Source: UBA5859 sp041940025
GTDB lineage: Bacteria > Pseudomonadota > Gammaproteobacteria > UBA5859
NCBI GenBank assembly: GCA_041940025.1
Contig: JBGTSY010000010.1
Coordinates: 19,925 to 83,924 of the forward strand
Direction: 5' to 3'
DNA: 64,000 bases
Position numbers and translations under genes: made by a program. The notes under the pieces are model-generated. The model ran no database searches. It had not been told where the DNA came from and worked only from the letters and a program-made list of their open reading frames with translations. Below are positions 16,735 through 26,335 of the stretch, in pieces (the stretch's first letter is position 1; the number at the start of each line of letters is the position of its first letter).

Positions 16735-18282
16735 ATGGCGGAACAAGAAGAACATGAACTGATCGCGCTGCGTCGCGAAAAATTGAAAGCATTAAGAGAG
16801 CAGGGTATCGCCTTCCCTAATGATTTTCGCCGAGACCATCTTGCCGCTGACATTTTTCAGCAGCATGGTGAGCGCGATTCTGAGCAGTTGGACGAGAAAG
16901 CCGTGTCTGTGAAGGTAGCAGGACGCATCATGACCCGTCGGGTGATGGGCAAAGCGGCATTCATTCATATCAAAGACGTCAGTGGACAGATCCAAATCTA
17001 TCTGCGAAAAAATGATCTGCCTGATGGGGTTTTCGAAGAGTTTAAAAAATGGGATCTGGGCGATATTGTTGCGGTGTCAGGCGTTCTATTTCGTACTAAG
17101 ACCGATGAGTTATCGGTGCGTGCCAGTTCCTTGAGATTGTTGACGAAGTCGATTCGACCCTTACCAGAAAAGTTTCACGGATTGCAGGATGCGGAGATTC
17201 GTGCCCGTCAGCGTTACGTGGATCTCATTATGAATGATGAGACCCGTGAACGTTTTCGTACTCGTTCTCGAATTGTCGCCAAGATCCGCCAGTTCTTGGA
17301 AGACCGTGACTATCTCGAAGTGGAAACGCCCATGATGCAAGTATTACCGGGCGGCGCGCATGCCAAACCTTTTACCACCCATCACAACGCTCTGGATATG
17401 GCGCTCTATTTACGAGTGGCACCTGAGTTGTTTTTAAAGCGCTGTGTAGTGGGTGGTTTCGAAAAAGTATTTGAGATTAACCGAAACTTTAGAAATGAAG
17501 GTCTGTCTACACGCCACAATCCGGAATTCACCATGTTGGAGTTTTATTGCAGTTATGAAGATTATCATTATTTAATGGATCTGACCGAAGAGCTGATGCG
17601 GGAAATCGCCGAGCAAGTCGTGGGAAGCGCTCGTATCACTTATCAAGGTGAGACCATCCATTTTGACTCACCCTTTAGACGCCTGACCTTGGCGGAAGCC
17701 ATTTTGAGCTACAACACCGATCTCACAGAGCAAGAGTTGTATGATCTTTCACGCCTGCGAGAATTGGCGAACCACCATAAGATTTTGGTGAAGGATGCTT
17801 ATGGAGTCGGTAAGTTGCAGTTGGAGTTGTTTGAAAAAACCGTGGAACATCAGTTAATCGATCCCACCTTTATTACTCACTATCCAGTAGAGGTGTCTCC
17901 CCTGGCCAGACCAAATGATGACAACTCTTTTGTGACCGATCGATTTGAGTTATTCATTGGTGGCCGTGAAATCGCCAATGGCTTTTCAGAATTAAACGAT
18001 GCAGAAGATCAAGCCGAACGATTCATCCAGCAAGCGAAAGAACGGAGCGAAGGTGATGAAGAGGCGATGCAGTATGATGAAGATTATATTCACGCATTGG
18101 AATACGGTATGCCGCCCACTGCTGGAGAAGGCATTGGCATTGATCGTTTGGTCATGCTGATGACTGATTCGCCTTCGATTCGAGATGTACTACTGTTCCC
18201 GCACATGCGGCCGGTAAAAAAGAAAAGTGATTTAGCGCTCCCAGAGGACATGCTGGACGGGATCGATGCCGATGGGGGCTAA
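16735..18282 (+). CDS. lysS: Lysyl-tRNA synthetase (class II)
   Basis: 515 residues with an OB-fold anticodon-binding domain (about 60-150, VAGRIMTRRVMGKAAFIHIKD), class II motif 2 (EINRNFRNEGLSTRHNPEFTMLEFY) and motif 3 (GIGIDRLVMLMTDSPSIRDVLLFP). It charges tRNA-Lys. Paired with prfB as in many gammaproteobacteria. It converges on ygfZ with only 22 bases between. Confidence 0.96.
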   Translation: MAEQEEHELIALRREKLKALREQGIAFPNDFRRDHLAADIFQQHGERDSEQLDEKAVSVKVAGRIMTRRVMGKAAFIHIKDVSGQIQIYLRKNDLPDGVFEEFKKWDLGDIVAVSGVLFRTKTDELSVRASSLRLLTKSIRPLPEKFHGLQDAEIRARQRYVDLIMNDETRERFRTRSRIVAKIRQFLEDRDYLEVETPMMQVLPGGAHAKPFTTHHNALDMALYLRVAPELFLKRCVVGGFEKVFEINRNFRNEGLSTRHNPEFTMLEFYCSYEDYHYLMDLTEELMREIAEQVVGSARITYQGETIHFDSPFRRLTLAEAILSYNTDLTEQELYDLSRLRELANHHKILVKDAYGVGKLQLELFEKTVEHQLIDPTFITHYPVEVSPLARPNDDNSFVTDRFELFIGGREIANGFSELNDAEDQAERFIQQAKERSEGDEEAMQYDEDYIHALEYGMPPTAGEGIGIDRLVMLMTDSPSIRDVLLFPHMRPVKKKSDLALPEDMLDGIDADGG

Positions 18283-18304
18283 GTAAAAAAGCGGCAGAAC
18301 GGCA

Positions 18305-19348
18305 TTAGTCCGGGAGGGCGTAGGGCAAGGGTTCGAAGTGAAGTTTGGGCCCAGTGTCGCTGTCTAGATGTATCTCCCCCGATTGTTGTAAGTCTATCGG
18401 CACAACCGCTAACAATTCGATTCCGTCATCAGGCGCCCAAGTACCGCTCACTACCTGACCGGCGTTTTGCGAGGCGCTCAATCCGGGTTGGTAAAGCGGT
18501 GCGCCAGCAGGCGGTATCTCATCCCGCTTAGCCGTCGCGTAATAGAGTCGACGCTTCAATTTACCTCGGTAGTGCATGCGAGCGACAATTTCCTGACCCG
18601 GATAGCAGCCTTTTTGAAAACTCAATCCCTGCACCAAATCGAGATTGACCATTTGTGGCACATACTGTTCCGTCAATGCGAGATCGATCTCTACCAGACC
18701 GGCGCGTATATCGATAAGTTGCCAAGCGGACGCACCCACAGGCGCACCATGAACATCTAATTTCTGCCACAGGTTTTTTGCTTGCTGTTGTGCGCCTATT
18801 ATCTCATAGCGGGGCAATTTGCCTGGGATCTTCAGGACACACCCGTCAGAATGTGGAGTGAGATCATAGAGATCCTCTGGTAGTGCTCCGATGATCTGTT
18901 GCAAATGCTGAGTACTGTTTGTACCTGAGACACCAAAATGACAAAACTGACTGGACACGTTCTCTATTGTGACTTGGCTACGTAAAATAAATTTGTTCAG
19001 TGTCTCCATGAGCACGGGCGCAATGGAGGAGGGTGTCAGTGAATAAAAAGAGTCCTCCAAGGTGAATAGACGCATGGTGGCAATCACCCGTCCTTTGGCG
19101 TTACAGAGTGCGTTTAACTGCCATTGGTTTTCGCCGAGTTGGGCCACCTCATTGGTTAAGAGATTATGTAGGAATGATCGGGCATCTTTGCCGCTGATAC
19201 GAATCAGACTTTGATGTTGCAGATCGGCAAACACAAACCCTGACATGGCTACCTGAGCTTCACGACGAGGATGGCCAAAATCACGCACCCTGTCGTCTTC
19301 ATACTGTGCCCCTGCCTGTTGCAGGTAATTTTTCCATTCCGCTTGCAT
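18305..19348 (-). CDS. ygfZ: Folate-binding protein YgfZ
   Basis: 347 residues of the GcvT-like YgfZ family, with the signature KGCYPGQEIVARMHYRG (Cys in KGCYxGQE). YgfZ takes part in Fe-S cluster assembly or repair in a folate-dependent way and affects MiaB-type tRNA modification. It is divergent from sdhE. The ATG at 19348 follows a GGGA. Confidence 0.93.
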   Translation of the reverse strand: MQAEWKNYLQQAGAQYEDDRVRDFGHPRREAQVAMSGFVFADLQHQSLIRISGKDARSFLHNLLTNEVAQLGENQWQLNALCNAKGRVIATMRLFTLEDSFYSLTPSSIAPVLMETLNKFILRSQVTIENVSSQFCHFGVSGTNSTQHLQQIIGALPEDLYDLTPHSDGCVLKIPGKLPRYEIIGAQQQAKNLWQKLDVHGAPVGASAWQLIDIRAGLVEIDLALTEQYVPQMVNLDLVQGLSFQKGCYPGQEIVARMHYRGKLKRRLYYATAKRDEIPPAGAPLYQPGLSASQNAGQVVSGTWAPDDGIELLAVVPIDLQQSGEIHLDSDTGPKLHFEPLPYALPD

Positions 19349-19484
19349 ATGATTCCCTAGAAATGTCCCTCTGGAAGAGGGGCAGTGCTTGCGCCCACTA
19401 TCTTTGATCCCTATTCTATCACCATTAAATCCTTGAGCTAAATGAATCTAGCTAGTAAACAACCCCTATTGAACGGCGGAACCC

Positions 19485-19766
19485 ATGTACGAACACGATC
19501 AAAGCCCGAGTCCGGATGAATGTGCACGCATTCGCTGGGCCTGTCGACGGGGTATGTTAGAGCTGGATCTGTTTCTGTTACCTTTTTTCGAACACCATTA
19601 TCAAGATTTAGATGAAAAGATGCAGCAAACTTTCATCCAACTACTGAGCTGTGATGATCCAGATCTCTTTGCTTGGTTAATGGGAAAATCCAAACCTTTA
19701 GCGCAGTACACTTTCATTGTAGAGAAAATTCGTGCCGCCACTCAGAATAGAGATCCAGCCGTCTAG
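19485..19766 (+). CDS. sdhE: FAD assembly factor SdhE
   Basis: 93 residues with the diagnostic RGxxE motif (RRGMLELD) and LLxxxDPDLFAWLMG. SdhE promotes covalent flavinylation of succinate dehydrogenase and fumarate reductase. The start ATG follows GGCGGAA. Its 3' end overlaps the ygfX-like frame by about 35 bases, suggesting coupling. Confidence 0.9.
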   Translation: MYEHDQSPSPDECARIRWACRRGMLELDLFLLPFFEHHYQDLDEKMQQTFIQLLSCDDPDLFAWLMGKSKPLAQYTFIVEKIRAATQNRDPAV

Positions 19767-20172
19767 ACGCGCTTTGATTTTGCTAGGCGTTATTTTACTT
19801 CTGAGCATCCTGTCGGTGAGTGCCACCAGCCTCATAGTGAGTCAAAAAGTGTTGATCTTGGTTTTCTGTTTTCTGATCTCCTGGTTCAGTCTCTACCAAC
19901 TAGGTTGGTTCGGTGGCCATTTACCAACGGCGTTACGATTTAACGGTGCTAGAAATTGGTATTTGCACGAGGGTGAAAACAGAATTTTGACTATCACAGA
20001 ATTTAATTTGGTGTATGTCTCCCACCCAATCTGTTTTTTCAAATGTAAAGTGGCGGGAAGAAGACGCCAGGTACCCTTATTGCTGTTCAACGATAGTTGT
20101 GATCCCTCATCACTTAGGCGCTTACGCGTGATAATGCGTCATGGGCGCAAAAGTTGGACGGCACTAAAATAG
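19732..20172 (+). CDS. YgfX/CptA-family membrane protein
   Basis: 146 residues with two closely spaced hydrophobic segments (about 13-34 and 36-56) and a short cytoplasmic tail, matching YgfX/CptA in size, topology and position directly after sdhE. The start is a GTG at 19732 inside sdhE. In E. coli the pair was proposed as a toxin-antitoxin or membrane-associated system; function is unsettled. The 3' end overlaps the nadB 3' end by 59 bases in the opposite direction. Confidence 0.7.
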   Translation: MPPLRIEIQPSRRALILLGVILLLSILSVSATSLIVSQKVLILVFCFLISWFSLYQLGWFGGHLPTALRFNGARNWYLHEGENRILTITEFNLVYVSHPICFFKCKVAGRRRQVPLLLFNDSCDPSSLRRLRVIMRHGRKSWTALK

Positions 20173-21793
20173 TGTCCTCTGGGGCAATTCTTTGAGTGGG
20201 ATAGTCTAATGTATAGTGCAGACCACGGCTCTCTTTACGAGACAGGGCGCTGCGGATGATGAGGTTGGAGACATCGACGAGATTCCTCAATTCTAGAAGA
20301 TCCCTGTTCACTTTGAAGTTACCGTAATATTCGTTGGCCTCCATGCGAAGTAATTCCACACGGCGTTTGGCGCGTTCTAATCGCTTATTGGTGCGCACAA
20401 TGCCCACATAGTCCCACATGAATCGCCGCAGTTCATGCCAATTGTGGCTCACCACCACCTGTTCATCAGAGTTGGTTACCCGGGTTTCATCCCAGACTGG
20501 GATCTCAAACTGTTCGACTTGTTCGCGCAGTTTAGATTGGATTCTATCGGCGCAAGCGTCTGCAAAGACCAAGCACTCTAAAATTGAATTGCTCGCCATG
20601 CGGTTGGCGCCGTGTAAGCCGGTACAGGCAGTTTCGCCTACTGCATATAGACCGGGTAGATCGGTTTCAGTATGCAGATTAGTCATGATACCACCGCAGG
20701 TGTAATGGGCGGCAGGCACGACTGGAACGGGTTCTTGCGTGAGGTCAAAACCGTACTCTAAACACTTTTGGTAGAGGTTAGGAAAATGGCCGCGTACAAA
20801 CTCAGGTTTTTTATGGCTGATGTCCAGCAGAATGAATTCCAGTCCATGACGTTTCATTTCATGATCGATGGTGCGTGCCACAATATCACGGGGTGCCAGC
20901 TCCGCCTGCGGGTGTCTATGCACCATAAATCGTTCTCCATTAGGCAGATGCAGGGTGGCACCTTCACCGCGCAGTGCCTCAGTTAATAAAAAGGACTTGG
21001 CTTTAGGGTGATAAAGGCAGGTGGGATGAAATTGCATGAACTCCATATTGGTAATGCGGCAACCGGCGCGCCATGCCATGGCAATGCCATCGCCGGTCGC
21101 CGTATCAGGATTACTGCTGTATAGATAGGCTTGTGCGGCGCCACCGGTGGCGAGTATCACATGATTGGCGACGAAGGTTTCCACCTCGGTGCTGGCGCAA
21201 TTTAATGCATACAATCCCAGGCAGCGGTTTATCTTGCCACCCAATTTGTGCGCAGTAATCAGATCAATCGCCAGACGATGCTCATAAATTCGAATATTGG
21301 GATGGGCTCTAGCTTGTTGTTCTAACGTTGTCTCAACGGCTTCACCTGTGGCATCGTCCACATGGAAAATACGTCGTTCGCTGTGCCCGCCTTCCCGAGT
21401 GAGGTGGTAGGATGTGGTGCCTTCATCATCTTTTTCTGTGGTGAATCCCACACCTTGGTCAATTAACCATTCCACTGCCTGTTGGCTGCGGCGAACGCAA
21501 AACTCTACGGTTTCCCGGTGACATAGTCCGACACCTGCATTGAGTGTGTCTTCTATGTGACCCTGCCATTGGGAGGGATCCGTTACCGCTGCTACCCCGC
21601 CCTGAGCATAGAGGGTAGAGCCGACGGATAGCTTACCTTTCGATAACACCGCCACCTGACAGAAAGGCGCCAATTTAAGCGCAGTGGTGAGGCCTGCGGC
21701 ACCGCTGCCAACGATGAGTACTTCAGTTGAGATTCTTTTACCCATGGAGTTAAGGTCTATTTTAATTCGGTTCTGGCCATCTAGAAACTGCAT
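20114..21793 (-). CDS. nadB: L-aspartate oxidase
   Basis: Up to 559 residues; it oxidises aspartate to iminoaspartate for NAD synthesis. FAD-binding GSGAAGLTTALKLA near the start, and TREGGHSERRI, LTEALRGEGA and AHYTCGGIMTN are typical succinate dehydrogenase-flavoprotein-family motifs. E. coli NadB has the GSGAAG motif at about residue 15, so the in-frame ATG at 21745 (543 residues) is equally likely; neither start has a good ribosome site. It is minus strand, convergent with sdhE-ygfX. The expected divergent rpoE is missing upstream. Confidence 0.93.
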   Translation of the reverse strand: MQFLDGQNRIKIDLNSMGKRISTEVLIVGSGAAGLTTALKLAPFCQVAVLSKGKLSVGSTLYAQGGVAAVTDPSQWQGHIEDTLNAGVGLCHRETVEFCVRRSQQAVEWLIDQGVGFTTEKDDEGTTSYHLTREGGHSERRIFHVDDATGEAVETTLEQQARAHPNIRIYEHRLAIDLITAHKLGGKINRCLGLYALNCASTEVETFVANHVILATGGAAQAYLYSSNPDTATGDGIAMAWRAGCRITNMEFMQFHPTCLYHPKAKSFLLTEALRGEGATLHLPNGERFMVHRHPQAELAPRDIVARTIDHEMKRHGLEFILLDISHKKPEFVRGHFPNLYQKCLEYGFDLTQEPVPVVPAAHYTCGGIMTNLHTETDLPGLYAVGETACTGLHGANRMASNSILECLVFADACADRIQSKLREQVEQFEIPVWDETRVTNSDEQVVVSHNWHELRRFMWDYVGIVRTNKRLERAKRRVELLRMEANEYYGNFKVNRDLLELRNLVDVSNLIIRSALSRKESRGLHYTLDYPTQRIAPEDTILVPSNFCAHDALSRVSA

Positions 21794-22252
21794 AGGCGCC
21801 TAGCCCGTTTATTAATGGAATATTACACCACTTTAGCTGGCCGATGGAATCCAAGCTCTGATTCACCCATGAAGATGACCTTCAATGTTTTTATGTACTG
21901 CCTAGAGCGCAGTTGGGAATAGTCGATAAGTATCTGTAATTCAAGCTAAAAACTTAAAATAATAAGATTGTATGTTAGATCTGAAGGCAGGCAAAAAGAG
22001 TGCCCGTGATGAGTGTCACAATTAACACACTCAATTGCGTACATCACTAAGCTTCAATGCTTTAACGTCAGTGGCACGGAGCCCTGATGATTTTTTGTGG
22101 AACAGAAATAAGTGTCACCATTGATAACTCTCTTGCTAGGGGAGTCCAGCTTGGCAATGCACTGGTAAATTCTATCCCGATGTGAGTGTCGGCATGATTT
22201 AAGTTTCAGCAGCTTAAGAACATTCAGGTATACTCCTGTCTCAAGGAGTTCA
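21794..22252. other. Intergenic region where rpoE-mucA-mucB would be expected
   Basis: About 460 bases between nadB and rseC. I read both strands and see no gene remnant resembling RpoE, RseA/MucA or RseB/MucB. It presumably holds divergent promoters. Confidence 0.6.
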
Positions 22253-22750
22253 ATGATGATCGAGCAATATGCCAGAGTTAGAGAGGTTGAGGGTAATTTT
22301 GCCTGGGTTGAGGTCATGCGTCAGTCAGCCTGTAGCGGTTGCAGTGCAAATAAAGGGTGTGGCACGGCCAGTATCGACCGTCTTTTCGGGCATAAACGCG
22401 CGCGATTGAAGGCTATGTTGGTAGAATTAGAGGTGGAACCGGGCGATCTCGTGATCATTGGCATCCCTGAAAGTAGTATGTTACGTATCGCAACTTTGGT
22501 CTATCTTTTGCCCCTTGTGGGATTGATTTTTGGCGCTTTGGCCGGTGGCAAGCTTGAATTTTTCGGTCAGAGTGCACAATTTAGTGATCTATCTGCGCTG
22601 TTATTTGCATTGGTCGGTTTTGCTACCGCATGCATCGTCTCCTACTTTTTTTTACGGCGGGTGCGATTCGATCCCCATTACCAACCTCAATTGGTGCGGT
22701 ATCTTGACAAGGGGCAGCAGATCAATACGTTACCTGTGGTGGCCAGCTAG
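22253..22750 (+). CDS. rseC: SoxR-reducing/RseC (MucC) family protein
   Basis: 165 residues with the Cys motif CSGCSANKGCG near residue 28 and two membrane segments (about 82-102 and 118-140), matching RseC. An AAGGAG site precedes the double ATG; the second ATG (22256) has the better 7-base spacing. In E. coli RseC modulates sigma-E and SoxR; here it remains although rpoE and the anti-sigma genes are not adjacent. The mucD gene follows 29 bases later. Confidence 0.88.
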   Translation: MMIEQYARVREVEGNFAWVEVMRQSACSGCSANKGCGTASIDRLFGHKRARLKAMLVELEVEPGDLVIIGIPESSMLRIATLVYLLPLVGLIFGALAGGKLEFFGQSAQFSDLSALLFALVGFATACIVSYFFLRRVRFDPHYQPQLVRYLDKGQQINTLPVVAS

Positions 22751-22779
22751 CGAAGTGAATTTTTCCGAGGGGGTATATT

Positions 22780-24231
22780 TTGTTTAAGGGAAGAAAACAG
22801 ACTGTAAAATTTGCGCCTCAAACAAGCCTATTAGTTCTTTTGATGGGTTGGTGTTTGCTAGTACCCAACGCAGTTTGGGCGTTGGAGCTACGCGGTCTGC
22901 CAGATTTTACGACTCTGGTGAAACAGAACGGCGCGTCTGTGGTGAACATTAGCACCACTCAAAAAGTATCCAGTCAGATCCAGGGGTTGCCCCCAGGAAT
23001 GAATATCCCGGATATCCCGGAAGATAGTCCCCTTAGAGAATTTTTTGAACATTTTTTTAGCGAAGAAGGACCGCGAGAATTTGATTCTCGATCTTTGGGC
23101 TCGGGTTTTTTTATTTCCGATGACGGTTACATCATTACCAATCATCATGTTATTGACGGTGCGGATGAAATCCTCGTACGTCTATCGGATAGACGTGAAT
23201 TAGTTGCGGAGGTGATCGGTAGCGATCCCCGCAGTGATATTGCTTTAATCAAGATAGATGCAACAGATTTACCCACTGTCCGCACCGGTAAAGTTGATGA
23301 TTTAGAGGTGGGCGAGTGGGTGTTAGCTATCGGCTCTCCCTTCGGATTCGATTATTCGGTCACCGCGGGCATCGTCAGCGCCAAAGGGCGGGCATTACCC
23401 AGAGAGAATTATGTGCCCTTTATCCAAACTGATGTGGCCATTAATCCCGGTAATTCAGGGGGGCCGCTGTTTAACATGGATGGAGAAGTGATTGGTGTCA
23501 ATTCCCAGATATACAGTCGCACCGGTGGATTCATGGGACTTTCCTTTGCGGTGCCGATCGACGTCGCCATGGATGTGGTGAATCAGCTTAAAGAGAATGG
23601 CCGCGTTTCAAGAGGCTGGTTAGGTGTGTTAATACAAGATATCACTTCTGAACTGGCGCAAAGTTTTGGTCTCAAGAAACCTGAGGGCGCACTGGTGGCG
23701 AAAGTATTGCCAGATAGTCCCTCTGAGCAGGGCGGCATTCAGGTCGGTGATATTATCCTGGAGTTTAATCATACCCCTATTGATAAGTCTTCTGATCTGC
23801 CTCCGCTCGTGGGACGCACTCCCGTTGAGACAAAGGTGCCAGTGAAGGTGCTGCGTGAGGGTAAAATCAAAACCCTGACCATCACATTGGGAGAGTTACC
23901 TGAAGAGACGTTAGCGAAAGACACCGGTGGTGACAATAGAAGCGGTGATCAGTTCGATAAACTGGGATTATCGGTGAAAGAAGTACCCTCTTCAATACGA
24001 GAAAAGATGGATCTCGGTAAAGGGGGTGTCTATGTGGAACTGGCGGGACCTGGCCCCGCGAGAGATGCCGGAATCGGTCGAGGGGATGTACTGACCATGC
24101 TGAATGGTCAACGCATTAAAGGGACGAAGCACTATGGTGAATTACTCCGGGCTTTACCTGAAAAAGGCATTGTTCCGGTATTGATTCACAAACCCAACGG
24201 TCCGGTATTTCAAGCTATCAAAATAGAATAG
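22780..24231 (+). CDS. mucD: Periplasmic serine protease/chaperone MucD (DegP family)
   Basis: 483 residues: signal peptide (likely cut after AVWA, about 34), trypsin-like domain with His123 (TNHHV), Asp153 (RSDIAL) and Ser226 (GNSGGPL), then PDZ1 (about 265-355) and PDZ2 (about 390-480). It degrades misfolded periplasmic proteins. The start is a TTG at 22780 chosen because GAGGGGG lies at 22767-22773 with a 6-base spacer. Part of the rseC-mucD-grx-lepA series. Confidence 0.93.
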   Translation: MFKGRKQTVKFAPQTSLLVLLMGWCLLVPNAVWALELRGLPDFTTLVKQNGASVVNISTTQKVSSQIQGLPPGMNIPDIPEDSPLREFFEHFFSEEGPREFDSRSLGSGFFISDDGYIITNHHVIDGADEILVRLSDRRELVAEVIGSDPRSDIALIKIDATDLPTVRTGKVDDLEVGEWVLAIGSPFGFDYSVTAGIVSAKGRALPRENYVPFIQTDVAINPGNSGGPLFNMDGEVIGVNSQIYSRTGGFMGLSFAVPIDVAMDVVNQLKENGRVSRGWLGVLIQDITSELAQSFGLKKPEGALVAKVLPDSPSEQGGIQVGDIILEFNHTPIDKSSDLPPLVGRTPVETKVPVKVLREGKIKTLTITLGELPEETLAKDTGGDNRSGDQFDKLGLSVKEVPSSIREKMDLGKGGVYVELAGPGPARDAGIGRGDVLTMLNGQRIKGTKHYGELLRALPEKGIVPVLIHKPNGPVFQAIKIE

Positions 24232-24259
24232 CTGACAGAATTTATTTATCTCAATATTC

Positions 24260-24523
24260 ATGGCCGATCTCTATCTATACGGTGCCGCCTATTGTCACCT
24301 CTGTGAGGAGATGCGTGCGGCACTGGCACCACTGGCGACCGAGTTAAACTTTACTGTACATTGGGTCGAGATAGATGAGCATCCGCAGCTAGAAGATCAA
24401 TTTCGTGAAAAGATACCGGTGTTGGTCTATCAGGAACAAGAGATATGTCATTATCATCTAGACGAACAAGCGCTACGAAGTTGCCTCAATCCTGATGTTT
24501 CATCCAATGGTCGTTCTGTTTAA
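24260..24523 (+). CDS. Glutaredoxin-like protein (DUF836 type)
   Basis: 87 residues, thioredoxin fold with CHLC (Cys12 and Cys15), then IPVLV with the cis-Pro. This small glutaredoxin family commonly sits between mucD/degP and lepA. It probably reduces disulfides; no substrate is known. Confidence 0.8.
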   Translation: MADLYLYGAAYCHLCEEMRAALAPLATELNFTVHWVEIDEHPQLEDQFREKIPVLVYQEQEICHYHLDEQALRSCLNPDVSSNGRSV

Positions 24524-24538
24524 GTTGAATTGAATCAC

Positions 24539-26335
24539 ATGAAGTATACACGTAACTTTTCTATTATCGCCCACATCGATCATGGCAAATCCACCTTGTC
24601 TGATAGGTTAATCCAAATGTGTGGTGGTTTATCCGAGCGAGAAATGGCCGAGCAAGTGTTGGATACCATGGACATTGAGCGTGAACGCGGAATTACCATC
24701 AAGGCGCAGAGTGTCACGCTGAACTATCAAGCCTCAGACGGCAACCAATACCAACTCAACTTTATCGACACACCAGGACATGTGGACTTTTGTTATGAGG
24801 TGTCTCGCTCCTTGGCTGCCTGCGAAGGGGCCTTATTGGTGGTGGATGCAGCGCAGGGAGTGGAAGCGCAAAGTGTAGCCAATTGTTATACCGCCATCGA
24901 ACAAGGTCTAGAGGTGATTCCGGTATTGAATAAGATGGATTTACCGCAAGCGGACCCCGACCGTGTGAAGCAAGAGATTGAAGAGATTATAGGCATAGAC
25001 GCAAGCGACGCATTAGCTGTGAGTGCAAAGACTGGGGCGGGAATCGATTTGTTACTCGAAACACTTGTCGCCAAGATCCCGCCGCCGATAGGCGATCCCG
25101 AACTGCCCCTACAGGCGCTTATTATTGATTCATGGTTTGACAACTATCTCGGCGTGGTCAGTCTGGTGCGTATCAAACAGGGTACGCTAAAGGTAAAAGA
25201 TAAGATCAAAGTGATGTCTACTGGTCAGTTGCATCTTGTGGACGGGCTGGGTATTTTCACCCCTAAACGGCAGCCAAAGGATCGGTTGGCCGCCGGCGAG
25301 GTGGGTTATATGGTGGCGAGTATCAAAGATATTTTAGGTGCGCCAGTTGGCGATACCTTGACTCACGCCAGTCGCCCAGCTGATACAGCGTTACCAGGGT
25401 TTCAAAAGGTCAAGCCTCAAGTCTATGCTGGATTATTCCCGGTGGATTCCGGGGACTATGAAAGTTTTCGTGATGCCTTGGCGAAATTGAGCATCAATGA
25501 CGCTTCCTTGGAATATGAACCTGAAAGTTCGCAAGCGCTTGGCTTCGGTTTTCGCTGCGGCTTTTTGGGCATGCTGCATATGGAGATCATCCAGGAGCGT
25601 CTGGAGCGCGATTACAATCTGAATCTGATAACGACCGCGCCCACGGTGGCCTATGAGCTATTGCTAACGGATGACAGCTTGCAGCAAATCCACAATCCTT
25701 CCGAGTTGCCTGAAAGCACAAAACTGCAGGAGATACGGGAACCCATTGCCGAGGTCAATGTTTTGGTACCGCAGGAGTATATCGGTAATGTGATTGGCTT
25801 GTGTGTGGAGAAACGCGGCGTACAGAGACGCATGCAGTATTTGGGCAAACAGGTTTCTCTGTGCTATGACATCCCCATGAATGAAGTCGTGTTGGATTTT
25901 TTTGACAAATTAAAGTCTGTCAGCCGAGGATACGCCTCGTTAGATTACAGCTTTAAACAATTTCAACCTGCAAATTTAGTGAAGCTGGATATTCTCATCA
26001 ATGGTGATAGGGTAGATGCACTCTCTATCATCGTGCATAGAGAATTTGCGCAATCGAGGGGGCGGTTGCTCACAGAAAAGATGAAGGAGATTATTCCGCG
26101 ACAGATGTACGATGTGGCCGTGCAAGCAGCAATAGGCAACCAAATCATTGCCCGCCAAACTGTCAAGGCATTGCGCAAAAACGTCACTGCTAAGTGTTAT
26201 GGGGGAGATATTACTCGAAAACGAAAATTGCTTGAGAAGCAGAAAGCGGGTAAAAAAAGAATGAAACAATTTGGTAGAGTGGAAATTCCTCAAGAAGCCT
26301 TTTTGGCTGTACTAAAAGTGGACAATAATAAGTAA
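24539..26335 (+). CDS. lepA: Elongation factor 4 (LepA)
   Basis: 598 residues from the ATG at 24539; homology to E. coli (MKNIRNFSII) places the start there, and not at the TTG nine bases earlier. GTPase motifs AHIDHGKST, DTPGHVDF and NKMDLP are intact, with the LepA-specific C-terminal domain. LepA promotes back-translocation or ribosome biogenesis. Its TAA overlaps the lepB ATG (TAATG). Confidence 0.96.
   Translation: MKYTRNFSIIAHIDHGKSTLSDRLIQMCGGLSEREMAEQVLDTMDIERERGITIKAQSVTLNYQASDGNQYQLNFIDTPGHVDFCYEVSRSLAACEGALLVVDAAQGVEAQSVANCYTAIEQGLEVIPVLNKMDLPQADPDRVKQEIEEIIGIDASDALAVSAKTGAGIDLLLETLVAKIPPPIGDPELPLQALIIDSWFDNYLGVVSLVRIKQGTLKVKDKIKVMSTGQLHLVDGLGIFTPKRQPKDRLAAGEVGYMVASIKDILGAPVGDTLTHASRPADTALPGFQKVKPQVYAGLFPVDSGDYESFRDALAKLSINDASLEYEPESSQALGFGFRCGFLGMLHMEIIQERLERDYNLNLITTAPTVAYELLLTDDSLQQIHNPSELPESTKLQEIREPIAEVNVLVPQEYIGNVIGLCVEKRGVQRRMQYLGKQVSLCYDIPMNEVVLDFFDKLKSVSRGYASLDYSFKQFQPANLVKLDILINGDRVDALSIIVHREFAQSRGRLLTEKMKEIIPRQMYDVAVQAAIGNQIIARQTVKALRKNVTAKCYGGDITRKRKLLEKQKAGKKRMKQFGRVEIPQEAFLAVLKVDNNK

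Noticed and set aside
22205..22245. sigma-E-like promoter (GAACAT...TCTCA) before rseC
   Set aside because: The predicted start site would fall on the ribosome binding site, and no rpoE gene is nearby.
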